This document shows, in pieces, positions 1 through 12,835 of a stretch of DNA of 64,000 bases. Origin of the DNA: Xiphias gladius (lineage: Eukaryota > Chordata > Actinopteri > Istiophoriformes > Xiphiidae). The translations under genes and the position numbers were made by a program. The stretch's first letter is position 1. Every line of letters begins with the position of its first letter. The stretch covers positions 7,391,501 to 7,455,500 of the forward strand of contig NC_053415.1 of the NCBI RefSeq assembly GCF_016859285.1, written 5' to 3'. The notes under the pieces are model-generated. The model saw only the letters and a program-made list of their open reading frames with translations. It made no database searches and was not told where the DNA came from.

Positions 1-986
1 CTTTGAATCTCATGCTAGCACTAGCTTGATTTACAGAAGTATATTGTAGCTTTACATATATGCAATTGGTAGAGTTAAAGAAATGCAAACCACTAATACA
101 ATCATTTAAGTCCAGCCATGCAGTGTTAGTACAAATAGGAAATAAAACTTTTCTACTCAATCTCAATGTTAAACATTTAGATTTATAGATTTCAACAGAT
201 TTCATTAAACTGTAGCAACAGTCAAAAGCAGATTTAAAAACAAAACAAAAAAAACAAAAAAAAACACACACATTCACTCACTACTAGCATAACACTCCCA
301 CCACCCACCCACGCACCCATTCCTCCTTCATCCACCAGGAAACAGCTGTCAGCTGGCTAAAGTCCATCCTTTCCTGCCCAGCACAATAGAAGGAAGGAAT
401 ATGTTTCCTTCCTTTCCAAAGCCAGCCAGCCAATCAATCAGTCTGCGGCAGTCAGCCTGCCAGGTTGGGCAAAGAATTTCTAAGCCAAATTCCTGATGTT
501 GAAAAGCCTCTTCAGTCAGTTAGTTGGCTGGCTGTCACAACATTACAAAATAGGTGTCTAAGCCAGTATCCCATTTCAGAAGACACTGTCTTCGACAGAT
601 TTTCAATGCTGTGCAGAAAAACAAAAACAACAGCTTGAGAAGCACCATGAAATGACAGAGCCTACCACCAGTTGTGGTTTTCACACCAGTCATGGATGGT
701 GTGTCCTAGCTGAAGCGAAGTCAGGTCACAACCTTGTTGGGTGTGTCAGCATTTCCCCCTGTGAGTCTCTTTGGTGGGGTACACAGTTCTCTGAAACATC
801 ACCGGTCTCAGCCTGTGAGACTAAAGTAATCTACTGACACCAGTTTAAACCAGATTCCTTTGGGAGTGGAAACTTTCTAAAGGAAATTTTACTATGTGTT
901 CAGCCAAAGTTAGCCCTCTAACCAATGTGGCTTTACAAACCATGATGTTTCAGCGGGCCAACCAAGGCTGCAAAGGACATACTTAC
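1..986. other. Non-coding stretch, no gene recognised
   Basis: No convincing exon was seen. There is an A-rich run at about 236-268, a C-rich CCCACC-type stretch at about 297-325, and short GCCAGCCAGCC/CCTTCC repetitions at about 395-430. If the minus-strand exon candidates further right are real, this stretch could be intron or downstream sequence of that gene, but nothing here shows it. Confidence 0.5.
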
Positions 987-1076
987 AGCATCATGAGCAA
1001 CACTTAACTCATGTCCACACCAGTGTTTTTGAATCTTTTTGACCTTCCAATCACACCAAACTGGCATTTTCCACAG
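987..1076 (-). other. Candidate internal exon, unknown minus-strand gene
   Basis: On the minus strand a 90-bp segment is bounded by a good acceptor (pyrimidine-rich run ending in TTTTCAG, just above 1076) and a consensus donor (GCT|GTAAGT, just below 987). It is exactly 30 codons, phase 0 at both ends, and one frame is open throughout, starting LWKMPVWCDW and ending AHDA. It contains an in-frame ATG (fourth codon), so it could also be the first coding exon behind a non-coding first exon. The peptide has two tryptophan-cysteine pairs (VWCDW and HWCGH), but I do not recognise a family. Both other frames contain stops. Splice-like ends can occur by chance in 64 kb, so this is a candidate only. 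Confidence 0.3.
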
Positions 1077-4000
1077 CTGAAAATTGAGGGGATAAATTAG
1101 AAATATAATATACTGTTGACAAGAGAAATGGAACTTGTACAACACAGGTATGTATAGCTGTCAACCCTCTCTGGCATGATCAAGTTCTTCTATGTAACAG
1201 CAATAAATAAATAAGCAAATTTTCTGACAGCTACAGCTCTGTATGTCAATAACTGACATGATGTAACAGAAGTGTTGTCATTAACATATTAATTTTTATT
1301 GATGTCACTCGACACCAAATGGCGCTTTGCTTAAAGGCCTAAATGCAGCAGTGCAGAAATTACTGTTAGCCTTGATTAAAAGGTAAGGGGTTTTCAAAAG
1401 ATTTTTGTATAAATCTTATGAAATGCAAGATGTGTGAATGGATCAAAAAACACACAAACTGTGTGTTTTGCTACAGTGTATTGAAACAGAGAATAAGAGA
1501 TGACAGAGAGTAGAAAAAAACAAACTGAGATTTAACCTGCTGAGTCCAGACAGATACTTTATCCGTCCATATCTATTGAAATAGTCAAGCCACTCATCCC
1601 CAGTCCTTAAGAGATGATGGTTGCAACGCACAATTTTGTTTGTGCCAAACAAAAACAGGAAGAAGAGAATTAACCTTCGGCCTGTTATTTTGGCCTTAAC
1701 ATGCAAGAGGCAAGCTGTTAGAAAAGGGACTGAAAATGATGATATTGACAGAGCCATGTTTGATGCATAAATAGTGTTTTCAAGAACCACAAAGCATGTG
1801 TTGTTTTACTAGAATCCTCGATGGAAGAGCTGATCTCTACGGCTATGGATAACCAGGATATATAAGTTTCTCTTCATCTATTGTGACAGCTACAAGACCA
1901 AAGACGAGCATCAACCAATTATGTATTCTGTCAATTTACTGCACATCTGTCTACATAGACACAGACTCTCTGGTGTGTGAATTTACATATAGATAGGTGA
2001 AGCTGGTGTGCTTTGAACCATATCTTTGTCTTCACTCCATAAAGACTCTATGGGCGCTTGAGAAGTGGCTAGTTGCTGCTTCGGGAAAGTATAAAGCAAC
2101 TTCCCTCTTCACATGGGAACAAAGCAGCAACATAACTCACAGAACAGGAATAAGGAGGGACACGGTGCACACCCCAGCCTGTACTGTAGCACTGATATCA
2201 ATACTCACTGATCATTAAGAAGAAGTGTTAAGATATAGTTCAGAGTTCACAATGTATCAAAGCTTCAAGTTTCTGTCATGTGACAAACTTTAGTCCAACT
2301 GCTCCTTTAATTTTTTTCTTGAATTGTAAACTGAAGTGATCTTTTTTTTTTTTTTTTTAACTTTGACTTATGAAACTCATTTAAGAAATGTACGGTTTGA
2401 TTTCATGAATTGCTCTTGTAAACCAGAAAATATTTTTCCCTGAATGCTGAAACCCTGACTTTTTGGAGTTTTGGTTATTAGTAGAAGCAGGATTCTGGTT
2501 CTTGTCACCTAGACAACTGAAGTAAAAGCAGTAATTCTCTAAAAGGTGAACTAGGGCAAATACAAATGGACCCTAACATTTCCATATCAGCATCAATACT
2601 GGCAATAATCCCTAATAATGTAGTAAAAAAAATCAGACACATATTTTTATATTATATTATTATTGTTGTTATAGTTACTATTACTATCATTACTACAATT
2701 ATTATTACTTCACCAAGCTCACCAAGATGACATCAAATTTACTTAGAAGATGTTTTCTGTACAAAACAATACCTCTAATATCGCTAGCATCTCCTTCACA
2801 CATGTCCAAATTCACTGTGCAGTTAGATGCAATCTTCTCATCTGAGCCAGTGTCTTATTTTACAGGCTAGTTTCCTTCCTGAGACTGTATCAAACTGATG
2901 ATTATTTGAGCAGCAGTAGGCTATGCTAATAATAATGTGTATTCAGATGTCTTTAAACTTGAGATGTCTTTGAACTCATTTCAACAAGTAATTTGCTATG
3001 TACTTTGTGCCTGTCTTACACAGGAACACATACATTGAAAATCTGCTATTTAATGTGGTAATTTCAGTTAATTTATTTCAGAAAAGGATGTAAGCAAAGT
3101 CAGACTGTCCCCCTCGTCACATTTCCTCAAACGATGACAGACTTAGCACCTAGACATTTAACACCCTGTGCAACATTTGGCTGAGAGGACAAAGTGCAAA
3201 TAGCTAAATAGGTGGCTCTACAGCGGATCACATGACTATGGGTCATCACCAATGACTAACTTGGCAGTCTCCATTGTCACTGCATTGTTTGAGAACCCAT
3301 TTAGCCATAACTGCATTGATACCTTTTTCATAAAACAACATTGTTTAAAGAATTCCTCTATAGATGAGGCTGCCATTCACACACAATTCTCGTACACAAT
3401 CCAAAATATCGCACTAATGCACTGTGACTTGATGAGGGCATTTCCTAGTCTTTGGCTTCCATTCATTCGCTCTAATAATTTACTTTTTGGGGAATAGCAA
3501 CCAGGCCACAGGATGTCATGACTGTACCCTTGCCAGGCATCAATGTCACTGAATGAACGATTAAGTACTTGATGTATGTGAACAACTGATTTCCAGTTGC
3601 ATCTTGGAGAAAGATCAAATGCAATGAGGTAAGGACATAATGTCTTCTAAAAACTGAAGATCTAATGTATAATAGCGTTGGAATTACAACTTGAGTAACC
3701 TATTATTCAATTATTCACTGTAGTAAACACTTCTTACGGCCCCTTGAATTTGGCTGAAACATATATGAAAGCCCATTTCTGTAACCTGGAGACGGGACAG
3801 ACGTATTGCTTCTTGCATTATTTTTATCTGTGCCCTCTGATGAAACTAGCATGAATATTACTTGACATTAGAAGTTAAAATATTACTTCATCATCACAAT
3901 CATTTAATATACTGTACATCAAATGGCTAGTATGCAAATTTACAAGTGAAGGATACCTGGGTCAATACTTGAGGGGCAATTCAGTCAAACCCTTAAACCT

Positions 4001-5027
4001 GGCAGCAGAAACAATAGCCTCAAGCCCAAATGTTTGAATGAGTCCCAAAGCAGCATGCAAATATTCATATGAATGGAATATCATCCATTCAGTTTGAAAA
4101 ATAAAGAAAATTCAGTAAGGGCAATGGGTATCAAAAGAAATGTAATATAGTTGAGTCAATGTGGTAACACTTTTTTGTACTATAGGTGTTCTGAATTACC
4201 CTTAAGAACTGACAATGACATTATTGCAAAGTAGTATTATAGCTAAGGTTTGACTGCTCCTGTCCCCACCTCAACGGGTAGGCCGAGATCAGTTGGGTTT
4301 GAAATAATAAGCTATACATACTGTATTATTATTTATCCTGGTCAGGTTCATGCCTTAATTACCACTCATATAGTTACATACATTCACACATATAAGGTGG
4401 AATGTCTTATCCTTTTGCTCTTCATTGGTTCAGGGGATATTCCCTTTGCCCAAAGGCACCTCAGGTAACGAGCAAAAGATCATCCATCATTTCTAACTGA
4501 TTTCATTATTCAGTTTTGTCGGAGCCTAACTAAGCCTGCAACCTTCTGGTCATCAGCCTGCTATTCTGCACTATAGGCAAACCTTTTGTCACACTTTGAA
4601 ATGTCAGGAATGTCACCTAGGTGAGACTGCCAATTTGAAGCTAAAAGGAATCGGTATTTTTAATAAAGGAGTAACACCAGGCTAGTACACATGCAACAGA
4701 TCGCACAATGAGTTCTACTGGATGGGAAAAAACCACATCTACAAATCATCCAAATGGTAATTTCCCCCTGGTCAAAGGTCACAATTAAGCTTTCAGGAAA
4801 TTGTGAAACAGTACGCAAAAGTCAGCTAACCATTACTCTCACAAGAATCGTCAGCAGCAGCAGCAACTGCAGGGTTTGACATTTCCATGAAGTTATGATG
4901 GAAGGATAAAGGCGGATCTGTACCCAGACAGCCAAATTATCTGGTGATTTCACTTTGCTATTAATAGTGATTAATGTGTGTGTTTATGAGTGTGTATATG
5001 TGCAGGCCTACTGTGTGTGTTTGTGCC

Positions 5028-5032
<5 letters not shown>

Positions 5033-5058
<26 letters not shown>
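5033..5058. repeat. (GT)13 microsatellite
   Basis: Uninterrupted GT dinucleotide run, preceded by shorter imperfect GT sequence from about 4974. Confidence 0.95.
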
Positions 5059-5350
5059 CTGTCTTTCTGGGGACTGACTGGTGCTTCTGAATGATCTCAT
5101 CCTATGATTTGATACATGAAGAATCTCTCTGTTCTCTCTGTCCAGCTGTTAAATCTGCACACCACTTTCTCCTTCAGAGCTGGACACCACTGTGTGTACA
5201 GCCGTTAGATAGGGTGGTTAGTATATGTATAGTAGAAGGTTTCGTGTCCATTTCTGACAGACAAGAACAGACGAGCACTGTGGGGTTTTTTTTTTTTTTT
5301 CTCGTCCACTCGGGAAATTTTTTGACACACAGAGGCAAGGCCCGTCTATG

Positions 5351-5425
5351 AGTGCGTGCGTGCGTGTGTGTGTTTGTGTGAGTGTGAGTGAGAGAGAGAG
5401 AGAGACAGAGACAGACAGAGAGAAA
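5351..5425. repeat. Mixed GTGC/GT/GA simple repeat
   Basis: GCGT tetranucleotides grade into GTGT, then GAGTGTGAGT, then a GA run and CAGA repeats. A simple-sequence tract with a purine-rich 3' half on this strand. Confidence 0.85.
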
Positions 5426-5752
5426 GGCCATATGGAAAACCGACAGTAGCCGCCCCTGAATAGCAGATTTCGGTTGCTTCATCTCTCTCTTGAAGTTTGC
5501 ATCAAAAAAAAGGAATTTCCGCAAACGGTTTACAGTCGTTTATGTTATTAATTAAAACGAGCCAACCAGTTCTGGCGGCTTAAAGCGTTGTCATTGGTCG
5601 AAATGATGACAGCTAGCTAGGCTACTGTAAGTTGTTGATATACTGAGAGTAGTTTCGAATTTTACATTAACGGTACGTGTTGCCCGCACTGTCCGTAAAT
5701 ACAGACTCACGCATTCCCGACCTCCTCGGTCTCAGCCAGGAAAGCTACTTAC

Positions 5753-5905
5753 CAATATGAGCTCTGCTTTCGTGAACACAAAGAAACGTCCTCACGCCGA
5801 CATATTCCTCCTCATCTTTTTCTGTCTCGGCTTCAAGCCACCGCCGCCCTTTCGCCGCAGATGGGAGTGTGCTCCCCACATCTGCGAAACAATACGTTGA
5901 GGAGC
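5753..5905 (-). other. Candidate first (5' UTR) exon, minus-strand gene
   Basis: On the minus strand this GC-richer block (CCGCCGCC-type content on the plus strand at about 5836-5860) ends in CATATTG|GTAAGT, a consensus donor at 5752-5747. Upstream on the same strand is a TATA-like box at 5932-5938, so initiation would be expected near 5905; that upper limit is inferred. The ATGs in it run into stops after a few codons, so it would be non-coding. The gene is not recognised. It may connect to the candidate exon at 987-1076, but that link is inference. Confidence 0.35.
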
Positions 5906-5931
5906 TAATCTTTGTACTGCAACAGCTGATG

Positions 5932-5938
5932 CTATATA
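5932..5938 (-). promoter_or_regulatory. Possible TATA box of minus-strand transcript
   Basis: Reads TATATAG on the minus strand, about 30 bp upstream of the inferred start of the candidate first exon. TATA-like words are common in AT-rich DNA, so support comes only from its place beside a GC-rich block with a good donor. Confidence 0.3.
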
Positions 5939-6899
5939 GAAAAGCACCGGAGGGGTGAGCGCCGTTTCTGTTAGGACATGAAACGATTAAATGTCGGTTT
6001 TCAGTGTGACGTGATATCGGTATTCACGAGAAATCGGGGAGTGACCTGTTCATTTTCTTTCATAACACATTTCTAGCGTTCAATTTCTGAAATCTCACGA
6101 GGCTTTAAAAAAGTTCCCCTTTTTAGTGAAATGGACTGTTCCCTTATTTAGCGGACTTCTTTAAAGGGATAGTCATGTTAAATTAGCTGGTCCTAATTTA
6201 GGGGCAGTCAAATGGATTCATTGGGGGGGGGCGTGGAACGTGTGTGTCTGTGTGTCTGTTTTTAAGATGAAATCATTTCTATCTCAATCCTTCTAAATTA
6301 TTGATAGACCTGCATTATGTCTAATCCAGTTAATATCGTTAATATCTAAGATTTTTCACACTTTTCAGATTTTTTTTTTCTCCCGTTTGCAATAATTAGT
6401 GAGCGCACCTGATACAACCCTCCTCAAAAAGCTGTGTGCCGCGGCAGAGGCTCTCCTGACACGGAGACCCTCAAATCTTGCGTATACATTTTTAATACAC
6501 CGGGGACCACAGCAGAGGTGAGGTTTCAGCCGATCGGTTCTCGTTGCCAGGTTAGATTCTAGGTCACTGATTTATTCACTCTTCTGGGTCACTGTTGTAG
6601 CTTTCATTCGTCGGGTGGTTCCGCAGTTGTCCTCCCTTATAGCTAAAATGCATCCAATTTCATTTCCTGATCAAAGCATGCACTAAGAGGACTGGTATGA
6701 GTGTGAGAAGAATTTGACTGTTCATAGAGAGAAAAGCGCGGGTGTCACTAATGGCTCCGGTTCTGCTCAAGTGCCCCAGCAAACCATGAGAGAGTGACGG
6801 TGAGCCACAAACCCAGGACCCTGAAGCTGAAGCGGTGACATGGGATTTAGCCATCATCGATTATATTCTTTACACCCGTGCTTTTCCGACTTTGACGTG

Positions 6900-7170
6900 A
6901 CAAAAAAGGCCTTTGCATCGTCAATGTATCACATGTAATATACATTTAACATGTTTCTCACGTGTAAAACAGTTCCAAATGTGAAAAATTTGCATGGAGG
7001 CCTATGTAATTCTCTCCTCTCTTTCCCGTGACGGAAATCCCCTGATATAAACCCATTACATTTTCATAAAGAAATGTTAGACACTGCATGTGAAACAACA
7101 ATCCCACATGTAATGTCATATGTGAAACATCAATTCACATGTGGTTTATGAATTCACATACAGTATAAGC
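6900..7170. repeat. Cluster of CACATGT-like words, probable dispersed repeat
   Basis: Variants of CACATGT, ACATGTGAA and TTCACATG occur many times in both orientations (near 6930, 6950, 6960, 6980, 7090, 7110, 7120 and 7135), giving partial self-complementarity. This looks like the internal sequence of an old fold-back repeat. The family is not identified. Confidence 0.4.
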
Positions 7171-10100
7171 ATACAGTACTTTTTGGCCATATATACAACA
7201 TAGACATATGTGTGTTTTTTTTACAGAGGAACATTTATTCACCAGAAAAGAAAGAAAGTGGAAACTTTGATGTAATCATCTAGTACATATCTCATGATTA
7301 CGACTTAGTTTCTTATGGTGAGACAAGACCCGATTTTTTTTATCTCAAAACCACAAGGTGTTAAGTCATAAATATGAGAGAACACCTCCATTTTTTTCCC
7401 CTTCGGTAACTCCATTGCACCTTTGTAGATTTTCTTAAGATTTCACGTGGAAAAATCACACAACACAGGCACATGCAGTTTTCAGACATTTTACGTATGA
7501 AAACAAAGGTAATCGTTAAACATAAAGTATATTCATTAACATATTTGTGACATTGCCTCTTCAGTGAACATGCTCAGGAAAAAAAGGATACGGCAATGCT
7601 CCCTTTGTTCGTTTTAGCTAGAGGTCAAAGAGACAGATAAGGATCTGATCGATCAGGAGAAAAGAGGGAGGTGTGTGTGTGTTGGTGTTTTTGTTTGTGT
7701 GTGTGTGCAATACAAAATGCTTGAGAGTGAAAGGGTAAAGAGAGGGAGAGAGGGAGTGGGTGTTCCTGAGACCAGATTTAGGGCAGATGCTGTAGGCCAC
7801 AGTTTCATTTTGGTGAGCACAGCATCACTGTATACTATTTGTTTTACAAATTAAAAATTGATAATGAATCATTTCTGAGCAATCACATTCCTCATCTTAA
7901 AACTTATCCAGTAAACGGTTAGTAAATAATTTGATTACAAGTATTAGGGGTAATGAAACGGTGTAACTCTGACAGGCAATATCTGCAGTTACCTAATTCA
8001 AACAGAGACTGCCTTCTGAATTAGTTATTAATTACTCACAGTAGCAAGTAGCTACTTAAAAGACCTGCTTCCCAGAAACTTTTGGAGGCATATGGTTGTT
8101 TGCCAACAAATGAGTATTTTCTGAATCAACTCCAAGCCACAAGGAACAGAGTGCAAACACTTAGGAATGCTGATATTACATGAGATATATCTTTACTGAT
8201 GTATTATTTAAAAAGAGATATGACTTAGTGTAGTGCACACACATACACACAAATGTAAGTATATGCTCAGAGAAACAAAATACACATGCACACAATTTCC
8301 ACATTACTGGTAAGAGTGTTTATAATGCAGAAGTCCATCACCAGTAACTATCAGAGATGTGTGTGTGTACAGAGAGAGGGAGAGAAAGATGTATATAATT
8401 CAATTGAAATGAGGAAGAGTAAGCTCGATATGAGTTTTACCTTTGTAAATAATCCAGGCATTCAATGTTTTATAACTCACGTTACAGTGACTAAGTGATG
8501 GGAAATGAAGTGGTCTTTCCGTCTCAGTATGTTTGACCAGTATATCCAGTCCAATCTACTGTAGCTATTTAGAACCGTGTCCACATATACAGTACACACA
8601 CCCATACAGCAAGAGAAAGAAAGAAGAATAATGAGCCAAGCAGTCATAACCAATGTCACATACATAATGTGGATTTTATCTTAGTTAACGGGAAAAAAAA
8701 ACACTTCAGTAAACTACAGTTTAAAAACAAGACATGACCCAAAATAGGAAGTGAAGTGCAGAAAAATAGAGATACCTTTTGATCCACCACATGTGTAGAG
8801 GGTAACGATGCTTTCTGATAGTGAACGGAATAAAGGTGCACATCTGTACCAATTCAGGCTAAACTGTAGTACTCCAATACTGGAGTATTGCCTGAGACTG
8901 TAAGCCAAATAATAATAATGATAATAATAATAATGTGGGAAAGCTAACATGCTCAAAATTATAATGCTAACATGCTGATGTTTAGATGGTAATGTTTAGC
9001 AAAGCAGTGGTCTGACCAACAGACCACTGTAACACATATCCACAGAGCCATGGTGCTAGCGTGGCTGAAAACCTACCATTACCAGATCTTCAGATTACAC
9101 TTCCTGCCGCGTCAGTGTGTTACAGTGTTGGCCAGCTGTAACGTATCAGAACAGAATCAAGAAGATCAACAGTTATAGTCGGTTAAGTTAGGGCGCTTTT
9201 CTTCCCCTCTCCGAAAGTTCATTTTTATACTGCTGGAAAAAGAAATGGAGCTATCCAGTACTATAAATTCTCCAGGTACGGAAGACCTTATAGTAAATCA
9301 AAGGTAAACAGGACATACTGCATATGTTGTCATCAGGTCAGCAGTGACACAAAAATCCTGTTTTTGTTTTCCCAGTAATGTTTATGTAGGGGTCAGAAGC
9401 TTGCCCTGTTCAATGTAAGGATCTATTGATTAGGCTTTGGAAGACTTGTAGGAAGCAATCAAGAGGTGCTGAATTGGTTGACTGGCTTACTGATTTCTTC
9501 ATTCATTGAGAGGTCACTCAGCCGCATTGGACAGCAAGTTGATAGGATCTTAATTTGAGACTTGATTGCTTTGTGTCTCCTCCTCCTAATTTTTCTTCAG
9601 ATGCTGCTAGTGTTTGTAGGGCGGGGTCAGACAGAGTGCAGCTCGAGCCTCTCTGATGGCAGCCCTACACCCACAGTCGCAGAAAGGCCAAATGATACGT
9701 TCATTTTTTTTTAATCCTTACAGGAAGAATTATAGCAATTGTACAATTTTTTATGTTGAATTTCTTCACAGATTGCAGTGTTCATCATGTCCACCTTGTG
9801 TAAGGTCCGTGTCATGGATCATTAAGCACCAGTGATGCCTGTGTGTGTTTGTCAGTATTTATGCACTGGCACATCCACAGTGTGTGCACATGCATCGATG
9901 TGTAAAGAAACACAAACTGAATCCAATGCAATGTCCAGCAAATAGCTCCCTTGAGCTCAAGGGATGCCTTCCAAAACATCTGACTCCTCCGCCACTTAAC
10001 GTATGATCACATACACATATGAATGGAGCCTATAGGGATCAGACAGAATGCAGCGTGTATGAATTTAGTTTGTTTAGTTTATTGCATAAAGTGAAAGGTG

Positions 10101-10420
10101 CTGCCGGTGGTCTCGCTGCTGTCTCCAACCTGAAATCAGGAGAAAGAGTGTGCAAGAGGTCACTGATGCCACTGTCAGCTTTCAAAAAATGAAGTGCATG
10201 AATATTTTCCTGCAACCACAGGGATTTGGCCTCTTCCAGCATACATTGTGCTGAAGAGAGAAAACACTATGGAAATGGTTCCAGTCCACCGCAGGACTGA
10301 CACATCTCTGTATGATGGTAATGATGAGAATGGCACATGAATGTCAATAACACACAAACTGGTTATGCTCCCTTGTATTATTGTGCTTTGTGCACTTATT
10401 TATTAAAGGTTCATATCTCA

Positions 10421-10446
10421 GAATAGAATAGAATAGAATAGAATAG
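10421..10446. repeat. (GAATA)5 pentanucleotide repeat
   Basis: Five perfect GAATA units followed by G. A related, degenerate AGAATA/GTAGAATAG-rich region occurs at about 46675-46740, without perfect periodicity. Confidence 0.9.
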
Positions 10447-12479
10447 GGGATTTTCTCTGTCTCTCTCTCTTCAGACACACACATACTACACACATAAACA
10501 AAGACATAAACTTCCATTGCCTCTTGCCTGTTTCCATGGAGACAGTAGTGAGCTGCTTCTTTCCACTAGGATCAGACCGTCTGATTTGATCACAATACAT
10601 ATGCACACACAACACACGCCTGTATGCACACACACTGTAAAGTGATACATTTTTCAGTTTTACCATATCAATCTGTACTACGATGACTGTTATACTGACC
10701 TACTTCAGGCTTATCCCGACGTGAACAAAGTGATTTATTATCATCAGTCTGCTGGTGTTATGTAGATAAATCTAATCATCTTTTCCTCTCTGTGTAAGCC
10801 TCTCATTTGTTATTTTCTGCAGTGGTTTCTCCTCTCCAGATCACTGCACACTATGTATTTTATGTGATGAAAGTGTTACTATCTTTTAAATAAGAGCATA
10901 TTGAACGTGCATCAGCTTTATATTTATGTTTTAATGAAGAGATAGGGTAAAACACTGCAAGCCAGATATGAGTACAATGAGCTCAGAGGATTAAAAGGGT
11001 TTGGGAGGATAAAATGTACTTTTTGTTCAAATGGATAATATAATCTTACTTTACTGCAAGTTTTCATGATAATAATCATAATTCCTGTTGATGAAAACCC
11101 TCTGAATACGAAGCATCTTTACTGTTCCAGCAGTTGCACATTGTGATTTGAATTACTGACATTAGAGGTAAGTTAGATAGTCTAAGATACCGACGGTTTT
11201 CTCACTAGTGTTTTAAGCAACTGCACAACTTTCACTTCCTCCTCTATCAGTGCCGTGTGCAGCCAGTAACTAGTATGATTCTGTTCAAGGAAGATTGATG
11301 TTATGATTCTGTCTGCTATCCTCTGGACAACAACTATTCTATTCTATCTGCTTCTCTTACACATAAAATAACATATAATATACAGGTACACACTATAAAA
11401 AAATGAACCCTTTTTAACCAAAGTCACTCCAGTAACCTTAAATTACACATTTTACTTTTTCTTTTTAAATTTTATAATTTTTTTTATCCTTCTCTATTCT
11501 ATTAAAAAAAAAAAATAGTTTTATTTAATTTCTCCTTAGAGGTAGAAGGGAATCCAAGGTTTCGAGGTTTCAACGTAGCCACAGTCTGGGTGGCTTGGTT
11601 CCCACTATGCAATATAATAAATAAACGAATAAGTAAGTAAGTAAGTAAATAAATAAATACACTGCTGAGTGAATCAAAGTGCAAATGATCTGTGATCTGG
11701 AGAGCTGTATTCAGTATTTGCCATAAAATTGAGAAATGTATAATTAGCAAGTAAGGGTTACACTTTTCTAAGCTCATGCCTTTGTCCAAGAACAACAGGG
11801 AGGGAAGCGTGCGAGCTCTGGCCGGCTCCAGCTGCCTTGCAGGTAAAAATCTACCTTTGTTCTGAGAAAAATTCGTCTGACGTATCTCACGTCTGACAAT
11901 GGAGAAGTCAGTCTAGCACTGTGCCGTTACTCCGTTTTGTACAGTGTTATACTAGAAGTCTACAGTATTCTTTGATAGCACTCTGCTAAATATTTCATTA
12001 TTTTTATTCCTTCTATTGGATTGAAGGAAATGTGACTGTACACTGAGAGAAATATCCCTGAGGCTGCTTTGGCATCTAGATTCTTGTGAAAAAATTATGC
12101 TCTGGTGCTGGATGTCTTGTTGTCAATATACAGTCCTTTAGCAGGTCCTTGTATATTCATTTTCTACTCAAAAGAAAGGGAATTGATAAAAAAAATAAAA
12201 TAAAAAGGCTTATATCATTTTAACATCAAAACTTCCAGGTAATCCATCAATTTTCAATACCTGTTTACGCTGTGTGGGTTGGAGGGAGGCTGGAGCCCAG
12301 CTCACACTTGGGACAGGTTGCAACTCTATCGGGGACAACACTTACATTTTCACTTTATTTACATTTTCCGTAATTTGTTTTTTTTTTTTTTTTTTAATCG
12401 AAAGTGAACTAAAACTAAAAATTAGGCTCACTCTGTCTTCAGGAAGTCTTCGGCCCCCTTCACTTTTGGCACACTTCAT

Positions 12480-12835
12480 TGCCACGACAATACAGAAAGC
12501 AGACAGCCAAGGCAACGCTGGAGTGGCTACGGGACAAGTCTATGGCTGTCCCAAGAGTGGCCCAGCCGAAGCCCAGACGCCAATCCCACAGAGCATCGGT
12601 GGAGAGACCTGAAGATGGCCGCTCGCAGAAGCTTCCCATCCAGTCTGGTGGGATCAACTGCCCGAATCCAGGTGTGCAAAGCTTGAGGACACACACCCAA
12701 GAAGACTCGAAGCTGTAACTGCTGCCACAGGGGGCTTCTACAAAGTCCTGAATTAAGGGTCGGAATACTTTTGTAAGTGAGAGATTTCAGTTTTTGATTT
12801 GAATAAATTGGCTATTTTTTTCTTGCCAGTGATTT
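12480..12835 (+). mobile_element. Tc1-like transposon 3' relic
   Basis: The plus strand reads as the 3' end of a teleost Tc1-type transposase. In one frame at about 12546-12615 it encodes WPSRSPDANPTEHRWRDLK, the region with the third catalytic acid of the DD34E triad (PDxNPxEHxWRDLK). It is followed by degenerate versions of the usual family sequence (AAGAAGACTCGAAGCTGTAA, GGGGGCTTCTACAAAG) and a terminal AATAAATTGGCTATTTTTT stretch. Relative to the family, a block is deleted near 12650 and frames are shifted. The 5' two thirds, including both catalytic aspartates, are missing. It is not functional. It ends about 280 bp before the TRIM start codon. Confidence 0.8.

Larger units (their letters stand above)
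1077..5752. other. Non-coding; possible intron of a minus-strand gene
   Basis: No recognisable protein-coding segment. Contents are AT-rich unique sequence, a poly-T run at about 2342-2358, a (GT)13 tract at 5033-5058, and a mixed GTGC/GTGT/GAGA tract at about 5351-5425. The longest open frame, on the minus strand at 1443-1790, shows no domain and looks like chance. If the flanking minus-strand exon candidates belong together, this would be the intron between them. Confidence 0.35.
5940..12479. other. Intergenic stretch without recognised gene
   Basis: No domain-bearing reading frame was found. Visible contents are: a cluster of CACATGT/ACATGTGAA words at about 6900-7170; GT-rich bits at 7672-7708; an AAT/ATAATA run at about 8909-8935 followed by repeated GCTAACATGCT-like words (8940-9000), which resemble a dispersed fish repeat; a (GAATA)5 tract at 10421-10446; and poly-A/poly-T runs at 11505-11516 and 12379-12398. 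A plus-strand donor-like GAG|GTGAGG near 6514 and a minus-strand acceptor-like site near 10137 were noted, but they are unsupported as exons. Confidence 0.5.

Noticed and set aside
1443..1790. 115-aa minus-strand open frame with hydrophobic stretches
   Set aside because: No recognisable domain, no splice or promoter context, AT-rich composition typical of chance frames.
6430..6514. Plus-strand segment ending in GAG|GTGAGG, a possible first exon
   Set aside because: No promoter signal beyond mild GC content, no downstream partner exon seen.
10039..10250. Minus-strand acceptor-like site (CTTTCTCCTGATTTCAG) followed by AATAAA, a possible terminal exon of a non-coding RNA
   Set aside because: No partner exon or promoter could be identified; the two signals alone are too common.
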